NCBI RefSeq assembly: GCF_000801105.2
Contig: NC_079516.1
Span: forward strand, 14,818,001-14,882,000
Reading direction: 5' to 3'
DNA from: Raphanus sativus
Taxonomy: Eukaryota > Streptophyta > Magnoliopsida > Brassicales > Brassicaceae
DNA length: 64,000 nt
Shown here: positions 46,477 through 58,400 of the stretch, one piece after another
Layout of the letters: each line of letters opens with the position of its first letter
Position numbering within the stretch: the stretch's first letter is position 1
The notes under the pieces: generated by a model
The model's input: the letters and a program-made list of their open reading frames with translations, nothing else
Database searches by the model: none
Told to the model about the DNA's origin: nothing
Translations under genes and position numbers: made by a program

Positions 46477-47554
46477 ATTTTTACATATATGTTATTGTTG
46501 ACACATATATTTTTAGATTAAATTGTCTAACACAAAAATTATGTATATGTAGTTTAACCATTTCATAATTCTTTCTCTAATTAGTGCACTTTAAAAATAT
46601 ATATAATTTTTTTGTGAAACCAAAATATCTATATATGAGTTATGAATATTATGTTTTGCATTTCATTGTGTATTTATTATTTATTTATAAAAGTTTGGTT
46701 CTTATAATTAATTATTATATTTAATTATTAAGAAGTCTGAAGATTAAAATGCAATATGCAAAGAAAAATTAAAAATATATTTGAAGTTTTTTTATATATA
46801 AATTTTATTTCACAACACGAAAACTGGTGATTACATTTTGTTATATACATTTATTTCACATTATGTATATTTGAATTTTTTTGTTAAAGCAATCCACCTT
46901 TAACCCCTCATTTTAAAGATTACCTACTGTCAAATTAAATGAGGATCACCCACCCTCAGAATGATGTTTTTTTTTTGTTGGAAATGCTCTTATTAAAACA
47001 TACTCCTAAATCATTTTTTGTATGATATTCTAAATTTATGGATATTATTATATTTACGATACGGTCGGTATACTTTGTAATATAAAAAAAAGGAAATCTA
47101 TTTTGAGGCACACTTGGTAGTTACTAGTTGGTATAGTATGTTTTAATAAGTACAATATTATGGGTTCGTAGCTCACGCATGCATCTCGTTGTCCAGAATC
47201 ACTTTTTCGAATAAGTCCCCATTCCAACTTAGGATCTATTAACCTCTTCTTAAAGAAAAACACCGCCCATCTCCACCGGAACATGTTTACTTTATATTCT
47301 AGGCTGTGTACTGTTCTATTTATCTTTAAAAAATTATAATCAGCGACATACCATTTCTTAATTAAAGTTCGTAAAGACATAGAATGTGACACTATTAAGG
47401 TCAAAGTCACGACCAGGTAGAAGGTGAAAAATTAATTACATCTAAAGCACGCAAAAACATTACACAGCCAAAAGCACACATACATACTTAACTAAAGAAC
47501 GTGAATAGAAATGAAGAAATAATATTTAAACTCTCTCTCGCACATGTTAATAAT
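46477..47554. other. Spacer between LINE and MYB86
   Basis: AT-rich, no gene recognised. The last few hundred bases before 47555 are the 3' flank of MYB86. Confidence 0.5.
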
Positions 47555-48765
47555 CTAAAGGCTCTGATTAAACGCCATTTTATTAAGCTTCTGAAGGTTT
47601 TTACCGTAAAAATCAACCTCAGAATGCAGTAATCTCGCAGCGCTTTCGTTTAGTGATGACACTGATGATCCCAAGTAGTACTTGGCAATGTATGGCTTCA
47701 CTTCTGCTTCTAAACCAGTTTCTAAGCTTTGGTTATGTTCTGTGTAATGAAGAATCTCTGATGGCCACGGCTTCATGTCTTGATGATAATGATGATCCAT
47801 TACAGGATTATTATTGTTATTATTATTCATGATTTGACTAGCTTCTGCGTAATGATTTCCAAAGAAAGCACTGTAGATACTGTTTCTGTGAGATGGAACT
47901 GTGTTGCTGCAGTAGTTGAGTTCCCAATTGTTTGGAACTGGGTTGAAGTTTGAAGTCATCTGGTCTGAAACCGTTGGTAGAGTACTTGCACTGAAGCAAA
48001 ACGCAGCGTTTTGATTAGCCGTCGTCTTGGTCTCCGGGAACCAACACGGACCTGGTTGTGATGAGACGGCCATTGACTGATCATCATGTAGGTTGTTTAT
48101 CAAACCCGTTGACTTTACTACTTCTGAAGTATTTGATGACGTCAATTTCTGATCTATGACGTTAGCCGTTTGAATGTCGCTTATTAGGGGTTTATGTGTT
48201 GTTGGATCAATGCCTTTTCTTCTCAGCTTCTTCTTAAGACATGAGTTCCAAAAGTTTTTGATCTCGTTGTCTGTTCTTCCCGGTAACCGAGTTGCGATCT
48301 GAGACCATCTACACAATTCAAGATGGATTCAGAAAATGAAATATACTTCAAAATTTACATTATTATATATGTATTCAGAAACTCTATATAAATATGCTGT
48401 TATTTCTTCTAATAACCTGTTCCCTAAGGCAGCATGGAGCTCAATGATCAAGCTTTCTTCGTCTTGAGAGAATGCTCCCCTCTTTAAATCTGGTCTCAAA
48501 TAGTTGATCCACCTAAGCCTACAACTCTTTCCACATCTCAGTAAACCTATATGATCATACCAACCATAAATATAAACATTATAATACATATCTTTAACTT
48601 TTCAAATATAAGATTACAGACGACCACCAAACCTGCGAGTTTGGGGACAGAACTCCAACAGCCATGACCATGTCTTGTTATGTAGTTGAGAAGTTTCTCA
48701 TCTTCTTCAGGAGACCAAAGGCCCTTTCTAAGCTTTTGCTTATAACAACAGGAATGACTTCTCAT
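47555..48765 (-). CDS. MYB86: R2R3-MYB transcription factor MYB86
   Basis: Nuclear DNA-binding transcription factor of the R2R3-MYB class; relatives in its subgroup act in secondary wall and phenylpropanoid control. Exons on the minus strand: 48765-48633 (133 bp), 48546-48417 (130 bp), 48308-47555 (754 bp), the classic MYB intron pattern, 338 residues. R2 carries W residues in [16 protein letters not shown] and [11 protein letters not shown]3 begins [17 protein letters not shown] and includes [21 protein letters not shown]. The C-terminal half is Asn/Ser-rich with a poly-Asn run from an ATT/AAT microsatellite, and ends [10 protein letters not shown]. The start reads MRSHSCC where this family normally has MGRHSCC. 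By synteny it corresponds to At5g26660. Confidence 0.95.
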
Positions 48766-49639
48766 ATCTATATGCAAATATGGATATGAAGCAATTGATA
48801 TATAAGAGTAATGAAGAAACAAGAAGCAATATACTTTTTTCTTTTTTTTTCTTTTTTTGGGAAAAGAGGCAATAGATTGTTGCAGATATAGAGAGTTTTA
48901 TGACATGTGAAGGTTCTATAAGGTGAAAGAGGCAGGAAGATGATGGATAAATTATTATAAAATGAGAGTAAATGTGATTGGCGATTTCTTGTATAACACT
49001 CTTTTTTTATAATCGTTGGTTGAGTTAAATTAGTTAATTGACACCTTTTATGGGACCACAATATACAGGAAAAGAATCAAGAAATGAATATAAACACCTA
49101 GTAGAAAACTATTTGTTTCCTTTACAAAATAGAAAGAAAAAGTAGTTAAAATTTTAGAGAGAAAAAAATCGTAATATTTTTAGTCCTTTTTCCAATAGAT
49201 AGATAAAAATAAAGACATACAGCTACAAAAATAAACTATTAAGAATTTATCTATGAAAAAAAAATTCATCTATAAGACTACAATTAATAATAGAAAACAA
49301 ATTAACATTATTCAATTCTGAATTTATAAATACTATTACCGTCGTTTTATCACAATGTGGTTATAAGAAATTTCACACACATAAACATACATGTTTGTAC
49401 CTTCCATTGATATATATACATACATTTATTTCCCCCACTTTATAACTTGAAGTTATATGGGTAAACCTAGTGGTATTTTATTAAATGTACACATGAATTT
49501 TGATTTGGGGGAGCAAAATTAAATATGTACTGTCTTACGAAGAAAAGAAAACCAAGACAAAACAACTTTCCTGTGAGATCTCAAATCCGGATTTGTCAGA
49601 TTGATGTCTCATAGGCCAGTCATGACTCATGATGCCTCA
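48766..49639. other. MYB86 upstream region
   Basis: AT-rich DNA that should hold the MYB86 promoter on the minus strand, with an A/T-run leader near 48840. No other gene or clear element is seen. Confidence 0.4.
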
Positions 49640-50030
49640 TGGGTCAGTCATGGTATGGTCAGTGGGTTAGGATGGATCTATAGAGATATCGAAGGAGTTG
49701 AATGCTTTGGACTAGAAGGCTGCCGCAAAAGTCCCTCGACTCTCTATGCTTCTATGCTGAAATGGAAGAATTTTTATGGGTGATGTTCTGTTTACGAGAT
49801 GTATGTATTACTACGACACATGTTAAGACAGACTACATATTTGGTGGACATGATTGCTAACACAACTAACTGACCGGCGTTTGCATGAGAGCTAGTATCA
49901 TTCCGCTTTCATATCCTAAAATCCAGTAATTTGCCTGCAGATTTTCTTACCAAGGAAGTAAAAACCAGTTGTGTTCTCTTTCTCCATATAGATCAGATTC
50001 GATCAAATCTAGTGCTCCTTTCAGAATGAT
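49640..50030 (+). pseudogene. Decayed LINE RNase H fragment
   Basis: Reads GLGWIYRDIEGVECFGLEGC near 49660, typical of the RNase H domain start in plant LINE ORF2, then LYA followed by scattered matches (WPAF-like CCGGCGTTTGCAT near 49877, DFLTKEVK near 49943) with several stops. No ends found. Confidence 0.55.
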
Positions 50031-50039
50031 TTAACCTCA

Positions 50040-50377
50040 CCACTTGATCAAAAATGGACATCGACAAAAAATAGATAATATAAAACTGAATTGTTAAATT
50101 ATAAACGAATGCAAACCTTTGTTTCAAAAAAAGAAAGAAAACTTAATTTATCGAATTGATTAGGTGACTTTTGATTTTAATGTTGACAAACAATGACTGT
50201 TAATGTTCAGGGATACTATGACCAAATTTCAAAATTTTCCTAATTAGCATGAAAATAAAAGAGAAATAATGCAGGGGAAGCCATCGGTCATGAACAGACT
50301 CATTTCCATGGAAGTATTGTACGAATTTAAAATGATTTAATTGTCCCCCCAAAAATACGAAATTTTATTTGTTTGAC
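50040..50377. other. AT-rich spacer
   Basis: No gene or repeat recognised. Confidence 0.4.
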
Positions 50378-51119
50378 TAGGCCTGGGCGTTCGGGTACCC
50401 GTTGGCGTTCGGGTCGGGTTTTTCGGATTTTCGGGTTTTCGGATTTACGCTCCTAGGTCCCATAGTAAAATTTCATTAGTACGGGTCGGGTTCGGATAAT
50501 AACACTTCGGGTTCGGTTAATAATTATATTGCATCCTAAAACCCATAAAGTAACCATATATCATTCGGGTTCGGGTTATATCGGTTCGGTTCGGATATAA
50601 CCAAAGTAAAAAAAACAAAAACTTAAAGAAAACATAAAGAAAAACAGCTAAATTAGTTAAAACTAATCTATCTCACATAAAATTGCTAAAATAACAATAA
50701 AATGTTAAATCAAGTATGAAAACAAACATTATTTGTAAACAATATACATTATATTATAGAGAGTAGACTTGTTATTCCAATGAACAAATTATAAATTACT
50801 TATTTATAACTAATTGTGTACTTGAAATATTTTTAATATTGTTAATATTTATTATTATATATCATATTACCACGAATATTAAATTTAATAACTAAAATAC
50901 TTATATATATATATTTCAAAATATTTATATTAACTATTAGTTTCGGGTTTTTCGGGTTACCCGTTCGGGTTCGGTTAATAACACTTCGGGTTCGGATATT
51001 TTTATACCACCCTACAAGACCCGTTCGGGTATTTTTACATTTCGGGTCGGATAACGGGTCGGATTTTTCGGTTCGGGTTCGGTTCGGATTTAGGGTTCCG
51101 GATTTTATGCCCAGGCCTA
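50378..51119. mobile_element. Non-autonomous hAT-type element
   Basis: Terminal inverted repeats TAGGCCTGGGC and GCCCAGGCCTA, perfect over 11 bp, flanked by the 8-bp duplication TGTTTGAC at 50370-50377 and 51120-51127. Subterminal regions are rich in TTCGGGTTCGG words on both sides. The interior is AT-rich without coding capacity. Confidence 0.9.
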
Positions 51120-51129
51120 TGTTTGACTA

Positions 51130-52570
51130 AGAAAAAAGAATACTTTTGGTACTTTTCAAAGTTTTACTTTCCCCCTACTTTAATATCAAAAGAGATAGCT
51201 TTGATGTCCAGAGAATGTAAAAGAGTTGTTCTGTTTTTTTTTTTGGTCAGAAAAAGAGTTGTTCAATTTAAGTACGCAAAGTGACGGTGGAAAAATAGTC
51301 GTAAATGTTTACACTATGCAATAATTTGGTCGCGTAACCACTAATAGTCTACTTTACATAGACATTAGTTGATTTAACAGCTGCCGACTTGTAACTTGTA
51401 AGCTCTCTTAGATCTTAAATTGATAGTGTTGATATATAACGTGTAACGGAAAATAAACAAACTTAAGTTTTGATAAATTTTGAGCATGTTTCTACAAGAG
51501 AACAAGAATGCGTTTAGAACAAAAAACTTATATTATTCATAGCAAATGCGTTCACATTATTATCTTATTACAGGAAAGAGAAATGTTTTCTAAATAATGT
51601 AATGATTAGTTTAAAACAAAGACATATATACTAGCTTAAATCGAGTCTTAATAAACTAGAAAATCATCACCATAATTGTAGAGTATTATTAACACGAAAA
51701 ACACTCAAATTACCTTGTATATCCAACCTCTGTCTCTTGTGACATATTCTTGTAATAAGAAGAAATCGCATAGTTTACAAATCTAATCATAGCGCGACGA
51801 TATACTTTTGGTCGTATGTATCATGTATATATGTTTGGTGGAAGACGATCAATAGCTAGAAAATCAAGAAGAGGACAAAAGGAAGCAAGATCATAATTTG
51901 GTAACTTAAGGCCATCAAGTAGCCGTATTGTCCAATAGTTTTGCTATAGCTATCAAATGGCGACACTACGATAAATGAGCTGTGATTAACCGTGCAATAT
52001 GTTGGAGGAAAAAGTAGTAAACTTAGGTTTAGACCCAGTGCACTGAAGCTTATCACTAAGAATAATGTATAAATGTACATGGATTTGAAAGCAAAGTCAA
52101 AACAATATATTTAAATAAATTTTAACATACAAGACCAACATGTCAATGACTCATTAGTTACTTGTTTTCAAAAGTTTCACAAATAGTAAGAAAAAAAGAC
52201 AATGATGTGGAGAAATGGAGACGAATCAAAGAAGCCGAAATAAAAGTGAGAGAGAGCATCAATTTGTAGTAGAACTGTAGAATGATGATTGCAAGAGTGG
52301 GACAAAAACAGAAGACTAATGATTTGGTCACAAGAATATATATACACACTTGCATGTTCAAAGTACAAAAAGTTGTTTAGAGATGCAATGCTATACTAAA
52401 ATGGTGAAGAAAGAGATTGTTGAAACATCACTCTCGTGTCCAGTTCCATTTAGAAAGTGTCTGACGCCACGTCGCCACGCTGTTTTTCCTCGTATATGTT
52501 TCATGAATACTAATATTGTTTCATCTCTTTAATTAGTATAATTATTGAGCTGAAGCATTCGTCTGTATGT
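51130..52570. other. Spacer, no gene recognised
   Basis: AT-rich. Short frames such as 51856-52080 (minus) are hydrophobic by composition only and lack a recognisable domain or promoter. Confidence 0.4.
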
Positions 52571-52572
52571 TT

Positions 52573-53174
52573 TGTTGGGATTGTAAAAACCCATTTCCAA
52601 CTCTTTATTATTGGTACGATATTTGTCTATTTTGAACTTAAGAGGCATTTTCGCGTAAATTTACTTTTTGATTTTTTTTCCAAAATGTGTCTTGTATTAA
52701 TTAATTAGAGTTGAATTTCTCTTTATATATTAGACTTTTATTTGTCTAACTTCCGATATGGGACTTACATTAATATCTTTCATTCTTTCTTTCAAATTAA
52801 GAATCACATTTATCTCGTGTCATTTTTTCCAGCGAATTGAAGATGATCTTTTCTTTCCCACAACATCACATATTCCATGATCTTCTGACTTGATCTCTGT
52901 CACACATACTTCCAATTTATATCTCGAAATACCTTTAGTCTTTTTGCAAATTTCTTGTCAAACCGTTATGATACCAATTATTAGAATTGTAAAAGCCTGT
53001 GTTCAACTCTTATTATCCGGTTAGTACAATATTGTCCATTTTGAACCTAAATAGGCAAGTGTACATGAATATATATTTTTTTATTTTTTCTCAAAATACC
53101 TCGTATTAATTAGAGTTGAAATTTTCTTTATACATTAGTCTCTCCTTTGTCTAATTTTCGATGTGAGATTTAGA
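52573..53174 (-). mobile_element. TRIM (terminal-repeat retrotransposon in miniature)
   Basis: Two direct repeats of about 197 bp: 52573-52769, starting TGTTGGGATTGTAAAA and ending CTTACA, and 52979-53174, starting TATTAGAATTGTAAAA. Shared internal words are TCAACTCTT/CCAACTCTT, GTCCATTTTGAAC and TTAGAGTTGAA. Between them lie 209 bp. Next to the right repeat, on the minus strand, is TGGTATCATAACGG, matching the initiator-Met primer site TGGTATCA. A purine-rich GAAAGAAAGAATGAAAGA adjoins the left repeat. The repeats are about 80% alike, so it is old. No coding region. Confidence 0.7.
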
Positions 53175-53179
53175 TTACG

Positions 53180-54170
53180 TCTCTCATGTTTTTCAGTGAT
53201 TGTTATTGTTTATATGTTGTATATGTGTAGGAAATACTTTTTTGGTAAAATGTGTAGGAAATATTTTAAAACTATACTTGCTACTATTGCGATTATTACT
53301 ATAAAACTTAGTTATCTAAGTGATCACTTAATCACTGCAAGATAGTGATGTCAAAAAAAAAAATCACTACAAGTTAGTTATCAATATATAGCTGCCTAAA
53401 TCATATACATATGTATATATTTTTACTAAAAATTTTCTAGCATAAAATTTTATGCATGCATGTAGAAAACTTAGATATTAATCTACGACAAAACTGCAGG
53501 CAATGCACGAAAATATTGTAGCTAAATTGCATGATAGTATTCAATAAGTTTTATCGGAATACTGAGGCACAGAAACCGACCATATTAGATGAAGTTAAGA
53601 TCCGTACACCACTGGTGAATTTGTCTTGTTAAACTAGTTACTACATGCATATAGATCAAACTTTGTCAAAAACAGTTTAAATTTCTATAAGAAAAAACAG
53701 TTTAAATTTCTTACTGTTTGTTTGCGTTTCTATACAATAGTTAGAATGGTAGCATATCACTCATCCATTTTAATAGCTAGTCCAAAATGTTAATTTTCAA
53801 TTTATGTATAAATTAATAAATGAGTTAAATAATTCCTCCATTTTAATAGCTTATTCTAATTATTTAATAACCCAATTAAATAGTTTTTTTCAGTAGCCCT
53901 ATTCAAAAACTAACAATTATGTTTTAAAATTTAATTTGATATTTATCAACTTTAAAATATGTTACTATATAAAAATATATTTGTGTATATATTATATTAT
54001 ACATAATAAATTAAATTTTATATCATATATAATTCTTGTATTATACAGAAAAATTGTGTCATACATAAAATTGTATAAATTTACTCCCTGAGTATTCCCC
54101 AACTTTTTACGCCTTTCAGTAATTCACTAATCGAGAAGAACCATACATGTTGCGCCTATCTAGTTTCTGA
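53180..54170. other. Spacer, no gene recognised
   Basis: AT-rich with no supported feature. Confidence 0.4.
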
Positions 54171-54176
54171 ACAAAA

Positions 54177-54260
54177 CATGTAATGTACGTAGCAGAATTG
54201 TCCAATTTGCATGTAATGTACGTAGCATACGATACATGTATACATGTAATGGACGTAGCA
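54177..54260. repeat. Three copies of an 18-bp motif spaced 33 bp apart
   Basis: CATGTAATGTACGTAGCA at 54177-54194 and 54210-54227, and with one change (GGACG) at 54243-54260. The spacing between starts is exactly 33 bp both times. The core TACGTA is palindromic. Confidence 0.85.
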
Positions 54261-54269
54261 AATACTGGT

Positions 54270-56060
54270 CATTAATATTGAGATACCTAATACTATTCTT
54301 TGGGTTAGTTAACTTAAGGCTGAGGAGTGAGGACAAAACACTAAGCACGTGTTGTTTAACTTCCAAATGTCTAGAGTTTCATTTTCAAGACAAGGAAGGA
54401 GATCATCGCTGACGGAGAAATATTGCAGAGGTGAAATGTCATAATTACATGTTCTGATTTACCCGAGGTCCTAAATCGCCCGAAATCAAAAACATCATCG
54501 AACATGCTCAGTGCACTCTTTTTAAATCACGGAGTTAAGCAGTCATTGTTAATTATATCTACATCTAGGGGAAAACCATTGAGTTTGTGTTTATTATTCT
54601 CAAAATTTTTATTTGAAAAGGTATTCAACTTTAATTGATTTCCGCACATATAACGAAAGAGGCAATTCTCGTTGCTTTGGGAAAATTGGGTCCACGTTAA
54701 CGGAATCCTTAAAATGGTTTTTAGTTTAACCATTGTTTAGTGAAAACATTTCACGTCATTAAATTGTTATAACGAAATGTTACGGAAGTCTTAAATAATT
54801 GTTTCATAAAAACGGTATCTTAAATAATGTTATTGAAGTCTTTTAATTAATGGTTTTTTTGGTAGGGAAGCGAGAAGTAGTGATGTTTGTTTACAAAAAA
54901 TAAAAATAACGGTTTCTTAAATAATTTATAATAGATGAAGTTTTAAAATTGTGCATATAGATTAAAAAAATATTTGTTTTTTTTATATTTTCTAAACAAA
55001 AATATCATTAATTATTTGTTCAAACTCAATTCAACCAAATAAAATAGAAGATATGATATTATTGGTTATATAACATTAATTATCAATAAATTTATGAAGA
55101 AAAATGAAAACATCATCTAATTTAGAATAATTTTTTTTGTAAACGTCAAGTATTAAAAAATGGAGAGGGTAATGTTAATGAAGTCTTGAACAAGGAGAAA
55201 TTTCACTTTTACTATATTCTTAATACCATTATTCATGTTTATCTTCATTAAAAAGATATTTTCAAAAATACATTTATTATTAAAGAGACACAAGACTTTT
55301 ATATCCTTATTCTATAGATATATAAATATCAACAATTATTTAAGTAAATGATAAAATTATAATGGTTGTATAGTTTTCAAATTATACCTTTCAAATTCGA
55401 ATTTTTTACATTTTTTTTTTTTTGAAATTTTCTTTTTGCAAATTTTTTTTCGAATTTAAAAATTCTTTTTGAATCTATTGTCAAAATCCAAAATCAACAA
55501 CTTAACTATAAACTCCAAATCTGATTAATTAGTCTTGGAGTTAGAAGTGTCTATTTATTTCTTTAAAAGTAAGGGTATATGTGGGTAAAATAAACATAAA
55601 AATTGTATTAGAAATGTGGTAGTTTTTACAATTTCTCATTAAAGTTTGAATTGCAAAGTTCTTTTTCTTTTTCTCTAAACTGATTCGAGGAGATTTTCAT
55701 GTCTCTATAGTGGTATATATAAATCTCTGGTTTCTAAGTAAAGCAAAAGCAAGAACTAGCAATTCTAAAGGGTAGCTTTGAATTTAGTTAACGGCAACAA
55801 TTAAAATGAAAAAAAAAAGAGAGAAGAAGTTAGAAATACATTTTTAAGAAGGCGACATGAATTTTTAAAAGATAAAAGAAGTAATAATAAAAAGTGTTTT
55901 TGTCTAGTTGAAAAGTACGACCCATGACCCTGCTCATGCGTAATTACATAAATAGGACCTTAACTCATTTTCGATATATTTTCCTTTTATTGCTTATTTT
56001 CTAATCGAGTTCTTATCCTACGTATTTGCATCCATATTGTCAAAATCATAGGACTCATAT
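54270..56060. other. Spacer, no gene recognised
   Basis: AT-rich; short open frames on the minus strand at 54160-54733 have no recognisable domain. Confidence 0.4.
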
Positions 56061-56071
56061 GACTGTTTTTA

Positions 56072-56864
56072 GACTTATTCTTAGGTTCACCCCTAGAGTG
56101 AACCTAAAGGTTCACCCAACCAATAGAAATCACCCATTTCACAATTGATATCTTTTAAAAAAGGAAACAAAATATGATTAAGTTATATTATATTTTCAAA
56201 ATAAAAAATGTTAAAAATAAATAAAAATAGTAATATATGCAACAAAAAAAATTTAAAATATTTTAATTCCGTCGTCAAAACACTAAACATTAAACTATAA
56301 ACTCTAAACTAAAAACATTAAACACTAAATCTTAAAAATACCAAACCCTTAATCCTAAAAAGAGTTTAGGGATTAAGATTAAGGTTTTAGTATTTTTAAG
56401 ATTTATTGTTTTAGTGTTTAGTTTTTTTAGCTAAAATTTAGGATTATCCAAGTGTTTATGATTTACCTAAGGGTTTAGGGTTTAGAGTTTAGGGTTTAGT
56501 ATTTCGATGATGGCATTAAAATATCTAATTTTTTTGCATATACTAGAGTTTAGGGTTTAGAGTTTAAGATTATACAAGGGTTTAGTGTATACCCAAGGGT
56601 TTAGGGTAAGGGTTTAGGGTATATTTAAAGGTTTAGGGTTTAGGGTTTAGAGTTTATTTTTTTCGATGATGTTAAAAATATATTTTAAATCATTTTTTAA
56701 CTACTATTATTTTTATTTGTTTTCATTTTATTTATTTTAAAAATATAATATAACTTGACAATATTTTGTTTCCTTTTTTAAAAGATATCAATTGTGAAAT
56801 GAATGATTCCTATTGGTTGGGTGAACCTCTAGGTTCACTCTAGGGGTGAACCCAAGAATAACTC
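56072..56864. mobile_element. Non-autonomous Mutator-like element with telomere-like interior
   Basis: Ends GACTTATTCTTAGGTTCACC and, inverted, GAGTTATTCTTGGGTTCACC. The inverted repeats continue about 150 bp through TAGAGTGAACCT, CAATTGATATC (opposite GATATCAATTG) and AAGGAAACAAAATAT. A perfect 9-bp duplication CTGTTTTTA flanks it at 56063-56071 and 56865-56873. The interior (about 56280-56660) is rich in GGGTTTAG and its inverse. No coding region. Confidence 0.85.
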
Positions 56865-57379
56865 CTGTTTTTAGTTGAAAAAGCAGTCAAAACAAAATAC
56901 ACTCATATAGCCCTTTTGTCAAAAGTAAAATAAAACCATACACTCATATCATTTGTTCGTAGTCTTCAAAAAAAAATCATTTGTTCGTGTACTGGTCAAT
57001 AAGTTAACCGTATATAACTTTATAGTATTTGGGCATCAATACAACAAGAAAGAATTACACTAAAGACAGTTTCAAGTTTTTAATAACACCATGGAGCAGT
57101 TTATGCTCCTCAGACAGTTTTTCTCTTTTCAATACACGTTTCACTCTTCCCAATTCACAAATCAATTGTATTCTAACTAAAGTCTAACTAAATAATAAAA
57201 TATTATATTTTATATTATTTTATGTTCTTCTATCTCTCATCTTCGTCTTCTTTCTTCCAAATTTTCCATCTTTTTTCTAAATTAAAATCTGATTGTTCAG
57301 ATTATTTTTTTCAAAAGAATTTACATGTAATTATTGTCTCTGTCGCTCACTCTATCTTTTAAAATAGGTTAAGGCATAT

Positions 57380-58400
57380 CTCCAATGTACGTACAAGTTG
57401 CACACTCTTTTGTACATGTGGATATGTAAACGATGTACATATATATATCACTGAAACATTGTACATGTGTAAATATCAAATGAGATTTGTACTATTAGTA
57501 GTCTATAATCTTCTCATCTCCGCAACAACCAAATTAAAATGAATCACTTCTCATTTATATATGATATGAGTAATATATGACATGATTCAAATGTGTACAG
57601 TTGTTTAGCTTTAAGAGGTAAAAATTATGCATACATTCTTACCATGGCATAACTTCATTCATCTGGATCTACAAATTTCAAGACGTATAATTCGACTTAG
57701 AAGTGAGATAGCAGGAATATGTGTACACATTACCATAATATCATGCTATTTAATTGGATAATTTCGCAAGTTTCAAAATGTGTACAATCACATGATGTCC
57801 ATGTGTACATAAATTTTACTATCATGTACAATATACAATGTACAATGATTCACTTGTATATAATCCAAGTACATAAGACTATATTTGTTTTTGAGCAAGA
57901 ATAACAAACCACATGTGTGTACACTATGTGACGTGTACATGTGTAGAAACTTGAACAAATTAGATGTTTAAGACAAATGAACATGTTATTTTGTGTACTC
58001 TGTAATGTGTACACATGTACACTCTGTAACGTGTACACATGTACATTTTCAAAATGTGTACAATCACATGATGTCCATGTGTACATAAATTTACTATCAT
58101 GTACAATGTACAATGATTCACTTGTGTAATATTGTCCAAGTACATAAGACCATTTTTGTTTTTGAGCAAGAATAACAAAGGACATGTGTGTACATTCTGT
58201 GACGTGTACATGTGTAGAAACTTGAACAAATTAGATGTTTAAGACAAGTGGACACGTTATTTTGTGTACACTCTTTAACGTGTACACATGTACATCGAAG
58301 ATGAACCAATATATGTAAAAAAGTTGTACACATATAGGTGGATTGGTGGTTGGTTACACATATAGTTGTACACATATAGGTGAATAGGTGCATACATGAT
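57380..58400. repeat. TGTACA-rich region with a 276-bp tandem duplication
   Basis: Dozens of TGTACA, GTGTACA and ACATGTAC words. A unit running from TTTCAAAATGTGTACAATC through TTTTTGAGCAAGAATAACAA to GTGTACACATGTAC is present at about 57771-58020 and again at about 58047-58297, offset 276 bp, with scattered differences. Because the words are palindromic, both strands look alike, which creates several spurious open frames. Confidence 0.85.

Noticed and set aside
51856..52532. Hydrophobic short frames as a secreted peptide gene
   Set aside because: Composition follows the AT-rich background; no conserved motif or promoter seen.
56280..56660. Telomere-like GGGTTTAG block as a possible chromosome end or fusion
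   Set aside because: The words are imperfect and mixed in orientation, and they lie inside a defined inverted-repeat element.
57850..58393. Several overlapping Cys/Thr/His-rich open frames on the minus strand
   Set aside because: Produced by the TGTACA-rich tandem repeat, which lacks stops in some frames; no start context or domain.
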